Assembly (NCBI GenBank): GCA_020024055.1
Contig: JAHHUI010000024.1
Coordinates: 1-15,880 of the forward strand
Source of the DNA: Spirochaetaceae bacterium
GTDB lineage: Bacteria > Spirochaetota > Spirochaetia > WRBN01
Direction: 5' to 3'
Length of the DNA: 15,880 nucleotides
Part shown: one piece after another, positions 7,113 through 14,328 of the stretch
Numbering within the stretch: the stretch's first letter is position 1
Layout: each line of letters opens with the position of its first letter
Translations under genes and position numbers: made by a program
Notes under the pieces: model-generated
Told to the model about the DNA's origin: nothing
Database searches by the model: none
What the model saw: only the letters and a program-made list of their open reading frames with translations

Positions 7113-8194
7113 TAACCTCTGCGATCTGTAACCTTGTCCACACTGGAAACAATTTCAGTGACACGTACACCAAAGTTCTCATCAATCACCACAACCTCGC
7201 CGCGCGCGATGAGATTATGATTCACAAGAATATCCACCGGCTCACCAGCCAGTTTATCCAGCTCTACAATGGTACCTTCACCCATGCCAAGAATATCCTT
7301 GACCTGCCAGCGTGTTCTACCCAGCTCTACTGTCAACTCCATGCTGACATCCATCAATAAACTAATATTTTGGGCTTCCGCAGAAGATCCCGTCGGAGTA
7401 AGGTTTGGCAATTGGACCCCCTTCACACTAGGTGTTGTTGAATAAACAGACATAGGACTGCCTCCTGAACTAGCAGCAGTGCTGCTATCTAATGGAACAG
7501 AAGACGGACGCGGCGCGTCATCCTGTACCGCTTTTACACTCGCCGGTGCTGCCGCCCCGGACGAAGCTGATTCCAAAGATTTAACGACAAGAGTATCAAG
7601 AATCTCATATAAGAAAAATTCCTGCCCTTGAAAACTCACAGCATATTTCACACACAGGAAATTACTGGAGGGAATTCTGCTCAGCCCCTTTTCCACCACC
7701 TGGGCATCAGGCACACCCGCCTGAATATTTTTGCCCAATGTAGTTGACAATGAGGCTGCGAAAGTCTGCTCCATTTGATGGAACAGCTCGGAAAATGCAG
7801 CTAAAGCCGCCCCTTCCAATGAAGGCAATTCCTGACCCACAATGCCTGCCGCAAGTGGAAGAACATCTTTTTCATTGGCAACAAAAAAATGCCCTCCGGA
7901 AATGCCTGCGGCAAAAGATACAGATGCATCCAAGATTTTATCTTCAAATAAAGAGAGCGCTTTCTCTTTATTACTTGCCATCACGTCTTCCAAACGCACA
8001 CTGATTAGCTCAGACATCATGCTCGCTGCAGAGCTTTGCATAATGCCCGGGAAAGCGGCAAATAAACCGCGGATATAATCAATCTGCTGTGCAGTAAATG
8101 AAATATCTTCCGAAGAAGAACCTGTACTACCACCGCCGCCGGATGTTAAAAGAGCATTAATTTCATCCTGTGAAAGCGCACCACCACTCATCAT
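7112..8194 (-). CDS. fliY: FliY, flagellar motor switch protein (CheC-like plus FliN-like domains)
   Basis: FliY is a C-ring protein that couples CheY-P binding to rotor switching. In some bacteria it also dephosphorylates CheY-P. The 360-residue product has an N-terminal LSQDEINALL motif at 7-16, nearly the same as the CheY-binding motif of FliM next door. A CheC/FliM-like middle domain spans about 35-205, a Ser/Ala/Pro-rich linker about 209-275, and a C-terminal SpoA (FliN) domain about 277-352 (LLMDVSMELTVELGR, ILGMGEGTIVELDKLAGEPVDI, ARGEVVVIDENFGVRV). In the helix where CheC phosphatases carry Glu-x-x-Asn the sequence reads ELFHQM, so the Asn appears to be His and phosphatase activity is doubtful. 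It lies four bases after fliM. Confidence 0.93.
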   Translation of the reverse strand: MMSGGALSQDEINALLTSGGGGSTGSSSEDISFTAQQIDYIRGLFAAFPGIMQSSAASMMSELISVRLEDVMASNKEKALSLFEDKILDASVSFAAGISGGHFFVANEKDVLPLAAGIVGQELPSLEGAALAAFSELFHQMEQTFAASLSTTLGKNIQAGVPDAQVVEKGLSRIPSSNFLCVKYAVSFQGQEFFLYEILDTLVVKSLESASSGAAAPASVKAVQDDAPRPSSVPLDSSTAASSGGSPMSVYSTTPSVKGVQLPNLTPTGSSAEAQNISLLMDVSMELTVELGRTRWQVKDILGMGEGTIVELDKLAGEPVDILVNHNLIARGEVVVIDENFGVRVTEIVSSVDKVTDRRG

Positions 8195-8198
8195 AAAG

Positions 8199-9242
8199 CT
8201 ATTGCTGCTCTCCGTTATTTACTAATTCTTCAAATTCTTCAATGTACAGTTCTTCTAATTTCTTAGTAATCTGCACAGAAACATTGCGCCCCACCAAGCC
8301 TGGGCGACATTCAAATTTAGGCTTATTACCCACCTTCAAAATCATCGGGTCGCTTTGTTTCTTATTTGGGAAACGAATCAAATCCCCTACTTTCAGACTG
8401 ATCACTTCTCTGGTGGAAACAGACATGGCGCCCACTTCAGCCACAACACTCACGCTGATGCGATTGAGCTTCTCGCGCAGAATATTCAGGTTTTCCGTTG
8501 TGAAGCCGCGGCGCACGCTGGAATACCAATATTGGGCACTCAGCTTGCCAATAATGGGCTCGATGGTGAGATAAGGGATACATAAATTCATCATACCCTC
8601 AACACCTTCCACTTTGGTTTCCATGGTCACCAAAATGGCCATTTCAGTGGGCGGAACAATCTGCGCAAACTGGGGATTTGTCTCAATCTGGCTCAGCCTT
8701 GCGCGCAGTTCAATCACCTGACTCCAGGCCTCTTTCATATTGCCCAGAAGATAAATTACAATGCCGTCCAATACGGCTGTTTCAATTTCTGTCAATTCAC
8801 GATTAATCTTGGCTGACTGGCCCGTGCCGCCAAAGAGGCGATCAATAATAGAAAATGTAATCGAGGGATCAATTTCTAAAACGGCAGAACCCTTCAAAGG
8901 TTCCATATTGATGACCGCCAATGTTGTGGGGTTCGGAATAGAACGAATAAATTCCTCATAGGTCAGCTGGTCTACACTGGCCACATGCACATGCACCAAA
9001 GAGCGCATCTGGGCAGACAGGCTGGTGCTGGCCAGGCGGGAAAAGGTTTCATGCATGATAGAGACAGTACGGATCTGCTCTTTACTGAAGCGGTCAGGTC
9101 TTTTAAAGTCATAAATCTTAACATTAGGACGTCTACGGGTCTGAGTTGTGGTGTGGGTACTATCAACAGCAGCATCCTCTCCACCTGCGGCAATCGTGGT
9201 CAGCAGCTGATCAATCTCATCCTGCGAAAGAACTTCTGTCAT
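8199..9242 (-). CDS. fliM: FliM, flagellar motor switch protein
   Basis: FliM links the rotor MS ring (via FliG) to FliY/FliN and is the main CheY-P docking protein. The 347-residue product has the N-terminal CheY-binding motif LSQDEIDQLL at 5-14, a variable linker, the middle domain starting with YDFKRPDRFSKEQ, the FliG-contact motif GGTG at 138-141, and a C-terminal SpoA domain with VISLKVGDLIRF and GLVGRNVSVQI. The ATG at 9242 has a strong AAGGAAGAGGG-type site just upstream. It ends in TAG. The 106-base gap before it is the largest in the right-hand operon and holds a possible internal promoter. Confidence 0.97.
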   Translation of the reverse strand: MTEVLSQDEIDQLLTTIAAGGEDAAVDSTHTTTQTRRRPNVKIYDFKRPDRFSKEQIRTVSIMHETFSRLASTSLSAQMRSLVHVHVASVDQLTYEEFIRSIPNPTTLAVINMEPLKGSAVLEIDPSITFSIIDRLFGGTGQSAKINRELTEIETAVLDGIVIYLLGNMKEAWSQVIELRARLSQIETNPQFAQIVPPTEMAILVTMETKVEGVEGMMNLCIPYLTIEPIIGKLSAQYWYSSVRRGFTTENLNILREKLNRISVSVVAEVGAMSVSTREVISLKVGDLIRFPNKKQSDPMILKVGNKPKFECRPGLVGRNVSVQITKKLEELYIEEFEELVNNGEQQ

Positions 9243-9301
9243 AATCCCTCTTCCTTAGCGTAGCTTGTATCACCATAACAAAAAAACGGCCTCATTTGGA
9301 A

Positions 9302-9328
9302 ATATCGGCAGTGGTAAAACGCTGTTAA
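9302..9328 (-). promoter_or_regulatory. Candidate sigma-28 (FliA) promoter upstream of fliM
   Basis: In the 106-base fliL/fliM gap the minus strand carries TTAA (9328-9325), then exactly 15 bases, then GCCGATAT (9309-9302). The sigma-28 consensus is TAAA-N15-GCCGATAA, so the match is three of four plus seven of eight at the right spacing. Transcription would begin about 50 bases before fliM. This is a motif match only. Confidence 0.45.
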
Positions 9329-9348
9329 GATTTTTCTTTTCAAATTTA

Positions 9349-9894
9349 CTAGTTTACATCCAATCTCAGGAATAAAACTTCATCAATTTTGCCGGTCTTC
9401 AGGAATTTATTAATTCTTTCCAACAATTCCTCTTTCAGGTTTTCTTCATTGGAAGAATGTAAATCCCTTGCTGTCTGCATGCTGAAAAAGCTGCGTAAGA
9501 GATCTTGAACTTCCAATCCACGGCGGGCAAATTCTGCATCAACCAGTCTCTGTTTCTCGGTGAAACCAAAAACCAGTACAATATCATAAATAAAGCTGTT
9601 GCCATCATTAGTACGCCCGCTCATAGAGATTTCAGGCGTATAATGCAAATCAACCTCTTTCTTTTTAGCCACCACCAGTTTGGATTTTCTCAACCATTCT
9701 GGCTTGGAAAGCACTGTTTTTGCCGTGGTGGTGACCACAGCAACAAAAATAGCTCCGGCCACCAAAAAAGCAGCCAGCATGCAAATGAACACAAAAAAGG
9801 AACCAATAACACCGCCATTTCTGTTTCCAATAGGAACCTTAGGCGCAGAGGTGCCTCCACTGTCAATTATCTCTGAATTTACCGAATCTGACAT
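9349..9894 (-). CDS. FliL-family protein, third copy (most divergent)
   Basis: This is a FliL-like single-span membrane protein of 181 residues, a stator-associated family whose periplasmic domain forms rings around MotAB. It has a short cytoplasmic N-terminus, a membrane span at about 31-55, and a periplasmic domain with LHYTPEISMSGRTNDG and IYDIVLVFGF, then LRSFFSMQTARDL and LKEELLERINKFL. It shares with the second copy the pattern LxRSFFS..TA..L and LK.EL.ERIN. The C-terminal end, VLFLRLDVN, departs from the family's usual F-x-D-(F/Y)-(I/V)-V ending. The start is ATG 9894 with AGGA six bases upstream, 28 bases after the second copy. It ends in TAG. Confidence 0.75.
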   Translation of the reverse strand: MSDSVNSEIIDSGGTSAPKVPIGNRNGGVIGSFFVFICMLAAFLVAGAIFVAVVTTTAKTVLSKPEWLRKSKLVVAKKKEVDLHYTPEISMSGRTNDGNSFIYDIVLVFGFTEKQRLVDAEFARRGLEVQDLLRSFFSMQTARDLHSSNEENLKEELLERINKFLKTGKIDEVLFLRLDVN

Positions 9895-9922
9895 AAGCTA
9901 TCCTACCGCTGTTATATCAGTT

Positions 9923-10429
9923 TTAGTCTACCAAAAAATCAGGAAAAAGAACATCCCTTACTTTGCCCTGGCTGAAAATTCTGTTAATACGTTCTTTAAG
10001 CTCAACCTTCAGGCCATCCTGATACTCCGGCAACAGAGCCTCGGCGGTTTTAGAACTGAAAAAACTGCGCATCAAGTCCTGTAGCTGGCTTTGTCTTTTG
10101 GCAATCTCTGCAGAGGTTTTTGTATCTCCCATTTCATAACCTAAAGCAACAGATATCTGGAAAGTGTGCGGATCGGCATCGCTGGTGCGCCCACGCACAT
10201 TCACCGGCGTGGTGTAGTCATAATTTAAACTTGTATCATAAGTGGGTGAACTGGCGATAATATCTGCACTCATCTGAGAGTCCATCATCATCACGGTGAA
10301 CACACTGACCAATACAACAAATACAATCGCGCCCACCGCAGCAGCCAGCATCACCAATACACGCACAAGAACATTATTTCCGGCGGCTTTCTCCGGCGCT
10401 GCCTTTTTGCTTGCTTCTATATCAGCCAT
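9923..10429 (-). CDS. FliL-family protein, second copy
   Basis: This FliL-like protein has 168 residues: a charged N-terminus, a membrane span at about 22-48, and a periplasmic FliL domain with YDYTTPVNVRGRTSD, FQISVALGYE, LQDLMRSFFSS and LKVELKERINRIF, ending VLFPDFLVD. That ending is close to the canonical FliL tail. The start is ATG 10429 with AGAGGA ten bases upstream, 27 bases after the first copy. It resembles the third copy more than the first, suggesting two rounds of duplication. Its own role is unknown; a part in the ring around the stator is inferred from family and position. Confidence 0.8.
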   Translation of the reverse strand: MADIEASKKAAPEKAAGNNVLVRVLVMLAAAVGAIVFVVLVSVFTVMMMDSQMSADIIASSPTYDTSLNYDYTTPVNVRGRTSDADPHTFQISVALGYEMGDTKTSAEIAKRQSQLQDLMRSFFSSKTAEALLPEYQDGLKVELKERINRIFSQGKVRDVLFPDFLVD

Positions 10430-10456
10430 AACAACTATATCCTCTCTTAATTGTTA

Positions 10457-11041
10457 TTAATTATCCACTATATAGTCTGTAAAGAATATCTGCTGAACAT
10501 AGTCTTCTGTCAACAATGTATTCAACCACTCTTTTAAATCAGCCTTCATAGTATTTTCTTTTCTCAGGGTTAATCGCCCGCTTAAATTTTCGGCAAAATA
10601 TGTTCGTATTTGATCTTGAATCATGGAACGCTGCGCACTGAGCACCTCGGCTGCAGTTTTGCTCTTCTCATCATACCCTATCACCACAGTGACCTGGAAG
10701 ACAAAGCTTTCAGGCGGTTTAGACTTTCCTCTGATGACAATAGGCTCTGTATAGGTATAATCAGCCGGCCGGGGCACGGATCGTGTGCCCTCTATCCGTG
10801 CCATGATGCGCTTAAATTTTATTTTTTGCATCATATATACAGTAGCAACGCTGACACCACCTATAAAGCCTAAGGCAAGAATGACAAGGAAAACTATCAA
10901 GATGCCCTTGAAATAGCTAAGGAATTTTTGAAAATCAAAATTTTTCTTATTCTTGGCGGCAGTCTGCTGAGCTTCAGCACTGTCAAAATAATCCAACGCT
11001 GCATTGTTATTATTCTCTGCGCCACCGGTTGTATCACTCAA
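10457..11041 (-). CDS. fliL: FliL, stator-associated basal body protein (first copy)
   Basis: This 194-residue protein is the copy most like standard FliL. It has an N-terminal cytoplasmic tail of about 45 residues rich in Asn, Ala and Lys, one membrane span at about 46-71, and a periplasmic stomatin-like FliL domain with YTYTEPIVIRGK, FVFQVTVVIGYDEKS, MIQDQIRTYFAENL and the typical C-terminal end FFTDYIVDN. FliL surrounds MotAB in the inner membrane and supports stator activity. The start is TTG at 11041, with GAGG four bases upstream, 32 bases after motB. Position directly after motB is where fliL sits in other spirochaete operons. Confidence 0.9.
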   Translation of the reverse strand: MSDTTGGAENNNNAALDYFDSAEAQQTAAKNKKNFDFQKFLSYFKGILIVFLVILALGFIGGVSVATVYMMQKIKFKRIMARIEGTRSVPRPADYTYTEPIVIRGKSKPPESFVFQVTVVIGYDEKSKTAAEVLSAQRSMIQDQIRTYFAENLSGRLTLRKENTMKADLKEWLNTLLTEDYVQQIFFTDYIVDN

Positions 11042-11073
11042 GGTTCCTCTTCTCCCCTGTCATCTTCCTGGCT

Positions 11074-11814
11074 TTATAGCAGTCCATCCACAAGCATGAC
11101 AATATCAATACGTCTGTTCATCGCGGCAGCTTCGGGGGTGTCCCCCTCGGCAACAGGCTTTGTATCAGCCAAACCCATCACTTGGAAACGGCGATCCGAA
11201 GCCAGACCATAATCAGAAAGCACATGCAATGTATTAATAGCGCGAGCAGAAGAAAGATCCCAATTGCTGGGCCACTTGGCGGGGTTAGGTATCGAGGTAT
11301 TTGTGTGGCCTTCAATGCGGAATGTCTGCCCGGCAACCTCAGGGCTATTTAAAAATACAACCAATCTTTGCAATGTATCACGCGTGTCGTCTAAATTCAC
11401 TTCAGCGCTGTCTGGGCGGAAAAATGCATCGCCCACCAGAGAGATGACTAAACCACGCTCAGGATCAAAAGTAATTTGCTGTATTGTTGCGGTGGTCTCT
11501 GGCTGGACCAGGGCCTGAGCCTTTCTCATAGCCTCTTCCAGGTTTTTGGCACGCTTGTTAGCAGGCAGGCTTGTCACATCTGCACCCATCTGCGCCAGCT
11601 TGCCTTCATTAAATGTCATACCACCTGTCAAAGGCCCTAAACCACCAAAAGAATTCAACACCAAGCGGATACGGCTGTCGTCTTTTGTGGGTTCACCCAT
11701 CATGATAACAAAGAAACACAACATCAGCGTCACCATATCTGAATAGGTGATCAACCAAACTAACGGGTTGGCTTTCTCTGGCTCTTTCTCTCCACCATCT
11801 TCAGTCGTCGACAT
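11074..11814 (-). CDS. motB: MotB, stator peptidoglycan-anchor subunit
   Basis: MotB forms the ion channel with MotA and anchors the stator to peptidoglycan. The 246-residue product has a short N-terminus, a single membrane span at about 18-40 with the essential ion-binding aspartate at residue 26 (TYSDMVTL), a linker or plug, and a C-terminal OmpA-like peptidoglycan-binding domain with EGHTN at 168-172, NWDLSSARA at 184-192 and NRRIDI at 233-238. The start is ATG 11814 with GGAAGGA upstream. The gap from motA is 50 bases and contains part of an inverted repeat. No key residue is missing. Confidence 0.97.
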   Translation of the reverse strand: MSTTEDGGEKEPEKANPLVWLITYSDMVTLMLCFFVIMMGEPTKDDSRIRLVLNSFGGLGPLTGGMTFNEGKLAQMGADVTSLPANKRAKNLEEAMRKAQALVQPETTATIQQITFDPERGLVISLVGDAFFRPDSAEVNLDDTRDTLQRLVVFLNSPEVAGQTFRIEGHTNTSIPNPAKWPSNWDLSSARAINTLHVLSDYGLASDRRFQVMGLADTKPVAEGDTPEAAAMNRRIDIVMLVDGLL

Positions 11815-11851
11815 GACAATCCTTCCTTCTTAAGTATTCACACTCTCTCTT

Positions 11852-11875
11852 ATGTCAGAATATCTTATCTGACAT
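11852..11875 (-). repeat. Inverted repeat across the motA stop codon
   Basis: ATGTCAGA and TCTGACAT form perfect 8-base arms (11852-11859 and 11868-11875) around an 8-base loop that contains the motA stop codon. In RNA this gives an AU-rich stem-loop of moderate strength. It lacks a following U-run, so it does not look like a factor-independent terminator. It could be a processing or stability element between motA and motB. Confidence 0.4.
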
Positions 11876-12641
11876 CATCTCTGGCAACAGGTCTTTCTTT
11901 CGGAGGCAGGAAGCTGTACAGTTTCTGCTCCAGAATACGCGGATTATCACCAGACTGTATAGATAATATACCTTCCAGCATAATCATTTTCACCATCATT
12001 TCCTGCGCATGGCGCTCAATCAGCTTTGTATACACAGGTGTACAAAACATATTCGCCACAATAGAACCATACAAAGTGGTAATCAGCGCCAAGGCCATAC
12101 CACGACCGATAGACGATGTGTCGGACAAATTTGCTAACATACCAATCATACCCGTAACTGTTCCCATCATACCAAAGGCAGGGGCCAGGGCTGTCCATGT
12201 ATAAAAAAAGTTTGCGCCTGCATTGTGACGCTCTGTCATTTTATCCAATTCCAGACGTAAAATCCTCTGAATAATCAGAGGGTCTGTACCGTCAACCACC
12301 AAACGCAAACCTGTGGAGAGAAATTGATCTTCCACTTCGCGCACGGCGTCATCCAAACTGAGCAACCCCTCTTTTCTGGCGCTTTCGGAAAAACCAACCA
12401 AGCGCGCAATCACTTCCTGAAGACTGACCGTATCTTTACGGAATACCTTTTTCATAAAAGCGGGAAATTGCTTGACAACAGACATATCCGTGGCCACCAT
12501 AACAGCACCGAACGAACCCAAACCAACCAAAAGCGCGGAAGCTAAGTCCCAATACAGCCTAAGAGGATTGCCACTGGCTATGATGGCACCAAAAAACATA
12601 CCAAATGCAATGATAAAACCTAACCAACTCGCGGGATCCAT
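11865..12641 (-). CDS. motA: MotA, stator ion-channel subunit
   Basis: MotA is the four-span membrane protein that forms the stator ring around MotB and converts ion flow into torque against FliG. The 258-residue product has spans 1 and 2 near the N-terminus, a cytoplasmic loop at about 60-145 with the charged ARKEGLLSLDD segment, span 3 with ALAPAFGMMGTVTGMIGM at about 151-168 (Pro154), and span 4 with MALALITTLYGSIVANMF at about 182-199 (Pro202 just after). The length matches the shorter MotA/PomA class. The ATG at 12641 follows AGAGGAT and lies 15 bases after flbD. Confidence 0.97.
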   Translation of the reverse strand: MDPASWLGFIIAFGMFFGAIIASGNPLRLYWDLASALLVGLGSFGAVMVATDMSVVKQFPAFMKKVFRKDTVSLQEVIARLVGFSESARKEGLLSLDDAVREVEDQFLSTGLRLVVDGTDPLIIQRILRLELDKMTERHNAGANFFYTWTALAPAFGMMGTVTGMIGMLANLSDTSSIGRGMALALITTLYGSIVANMFCTPVYTKLIERHAQEMMVKMIMLEGILSIQSGDNPRILEQKLYSFLPPKERPVARDDVR

Positions 12642-12656
12642 ATCAATCCTCTCTTC

Positions 12657-12860
12657 TTATTCCTCATTTTTAGACAAAGCGAGGCTCCGCCTGTATTCTA
12701 CAATTCTATTGTATACAGTAGAATAATCCTCAGCAACTACATAAATTTTTCCGGACAACAGGGTGATAGTTGTATCAGGATTACACTCAATTGCCTCTAT
12801 CATATGCGGATTGAGGTAAAATTCCTTGCCCCGCTTGCCCTGCATCGTTAGTTTAATCAA
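12657..12860 (-). CDS. flbD: FlbD, small flagellar operon protein
   Basis: FlbD is a short conserved protein found in spirochaete and Gram-positive flagellar operons between flgE and motA; its molecular function is not established. The family begins MIKLT and contains KEFYLNPHxIE and ITLLSGKxYVV, all present here, giving 67 residues from TTG 12860. I chose this TTG because it yields the family N-terminus exactly and AGGATGG lies about eight bases upstream. An ATG at 12872 or a TTG at 12914 would add 4 or 18 unsupported residues. Confidence 0.88.
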   Translation of the reverse strand: MIKLTMQGKRGKEFYLNPHMIEAIECNPDTTITLLSGKIYVVAEDYSTVYNRIVEYRRSLALSKNEE

Positions 12861-12882
12861 CCTGGTGACCATCCTAAGAACC

Positions 12883-12911
12883 AAGGGAGAGAGATTGGAT
12901 TTCCCTCCCCT
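12883..12911 (-). repeat. Stem-loop in the flgE-flbD gap
   Basis: On the minus strand AGGGGAG (12911-12905) can pair with CTCCCTT (12889-12883) over seven bases with one G-U pair, around a 15-base loop. It sits in the 73-base leader before the preferred flbD start and covers a purine-rich GGGGAGGG tract. It has no U-run, so a terminator is unlikely. It may act on mRNA stability or on translation of flbD. Confidence 0.3.
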
Positions 12912-12933
12912 CAACTATTTAAAAACCTATATT

Positions 12934-14328
12934 TTAACGCTTCAGCTGCAACAGTTCCTGCAGCATGGTATCACTGGTCTGAATACCTTTGCTGTTTGCC
13001 TGGAAACCGCGCTGTGTCACAATCATGTCCACAAATTCAACAGACAGGTCTACATTAGACATTTCCAGCACCCCCGCCTGGATGCTGCCCTTATTGGCCG
13101 ATCCGGCAGGGTCAATCATCACATCACCAGAGTTTGTGCTCTTGGCAAAGTTTGTCTCACCCACTTTATCCAAACCGCCGGGGTTGGCAAATGTGGCCAA
13201 AGCCAGCTGGGCCACCTCTTTGCGCTGGCCATTGGTGTAAATACCAATCACCTTGCCTGTGGCATCAATCTGATAATCTGCCATATAGCCCATGCTGTAT
13301 CCATCCTGGAACCAGCTCTTTGTTGTGCTGGGAGAAGCAAACTGAGTGGTGGAATTATCATACTGACCCACTGTACCCACTTCAATATTGAAAGTGAGTC
13401 TCTGGGGGTTGCCATCAGCATCCAGAGTGGAATCAGGCACATTATAGGCCACGGTGATATTCAATGTACCCGCGTTTACGGTGTTGCCCTCGGCATCGGT
13501 CACACTGGCTACAGCGCCATTGTTGTCAAAGTTAATAGTGAAAGTCTGGCCCGCGCCTATTTCACCGTTAATTCCCAAAGTTAAATCAGTGGGGTTTTCA
13601 TTTTCTTCGGTGGCATTAATACTCACGGCAGCCTGCCATTCATTCACTGTGCCTTCCTGGCGGGTATATTCAATACGCAAAGTATGCGTATTACCCATGC
13701 CATCATAGATTTCTTTGGTGACAACATAAGTCCCCGCACGTCTCTCATCTAAGGGCGCGTCTTGAGCAAGAGGAGGCGTATTTTTATCCAGATTACACAT
13801 CAGACGCACAGACTCGGTGGCTTTGGCGGGGTCTTTGCTGTTCAAAGGAATGACAATATCTGCAATATCCATCGAAGGGTTCAGCACCTGCTGGCCGTTA
13901 ATGGTCTCGGCAATCCACCCCTGAACACGCATACCATTGGCAGGGTTCACCAAATACCCCTCGCCATCCACATTAAAAGCACCGGCTCTGGTATACAAAT
14001 CACTTTCACCTTTTCTTAAAATAAAGAAACCATCGCCCTGAATCGCGACATCGCTGCGCACACCCGTGCTCTGCAAGGCACCTTGTGTGTGAATAGTATC
14101 AATAGCAGCAACCGTCATACCAAGACCAACTTGTTTAGGGTTCACACCGCCTAAATCTTCGCTGGGGCGTGTTGCACCCTGCATGTTCTGGTAAATCATG
14201 TCCTGAAAATTCACACGATTGCGCTTAAAGCCGATTGTGTTCACATTCGCAACGTTATTACCCACTACATCCATACGTGTCTGATGATTCTGCAAACCTG
14301 CCACACCAGAGTACAAAGACCGCATCAT
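12934..14328 (-). CDS. flgE: FlgE, flagellar hook protein
   Basis: FlgE polymerises into the hook, the universal joint between motor and filament, which in spirochaetes lies in the periplasm. The 464-residue product has the rod/hook N-terminal motif (SLYSGVAGLQNHQ, then NNVANVNTIGFK) and the matching C-terminal helix (NVDLSVEFVDMIVTQRGFQANSK). Domains between are normal, with VAIQGDGFF at about 94-102. Lys165, Cys178 and Asn179 sit at the same numbers as the lysinoalanine cross-linking residues of T. denticola FlgE, and Cys178 is the only cysteine. The ATG at 14328 overlaps the flgD stop by four bases (ATGA) and has GAGGGGG ten bases upstream. Confidence 0.98.
   Translation of the reverse strand: MMRSLYSGVAGLQNHQTRMDVVGNNVANVNTIGFKRNRVNFQDMIYQNMQGATRPSEDLGGVNPKQVGLGMTVAAIDTIHTQGALQSTGVRSDVAIQGDGFFILRKGESDLYTRAGAFNVDGEGYLVNPANGMRVQGWIAETINGQQVLNPSMDIADIVIPLNSKDPAKATESVRLMCNLDKNTPPLAQDAPLDERRAGTYVVTKEIYDGMGNTHTLRIEYTRQEGTVNEWQAAVSINATEENENPTDLTLGINGEIGAGQTFTINFDNNGAVASVTDAEGNTVNAGTLNITVAYNVPDSTLDADGNPQRLTFNIEVGTVGQYDNSTTQFASPSTTKSWFQDGYSMGYMADYQIDATGKVIGIYTNGQRKEVAQLALATFANPGGLDKVGETNFAKSTNSGDVMIDPAGSANKGSIQAGVLEMSNVDLSVEFVDMIVTQRGFQANSKGIQTSDTMLQELLQLKR

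Noticed and set aside
9278..9300. Possible terminator in the fliL-fliM gap (GGCCG followed by a T-run on the minus strand)
   Set aside because: No upstream complement gives a stem of useful length, so the T-run alone does not support a terminator.
12826..13584. 252-codon plus-strand ORF over flbD and flgE
   Set aside because: It is antisense to the clear flgE and flbD frames and its translation has no recognisable family features.
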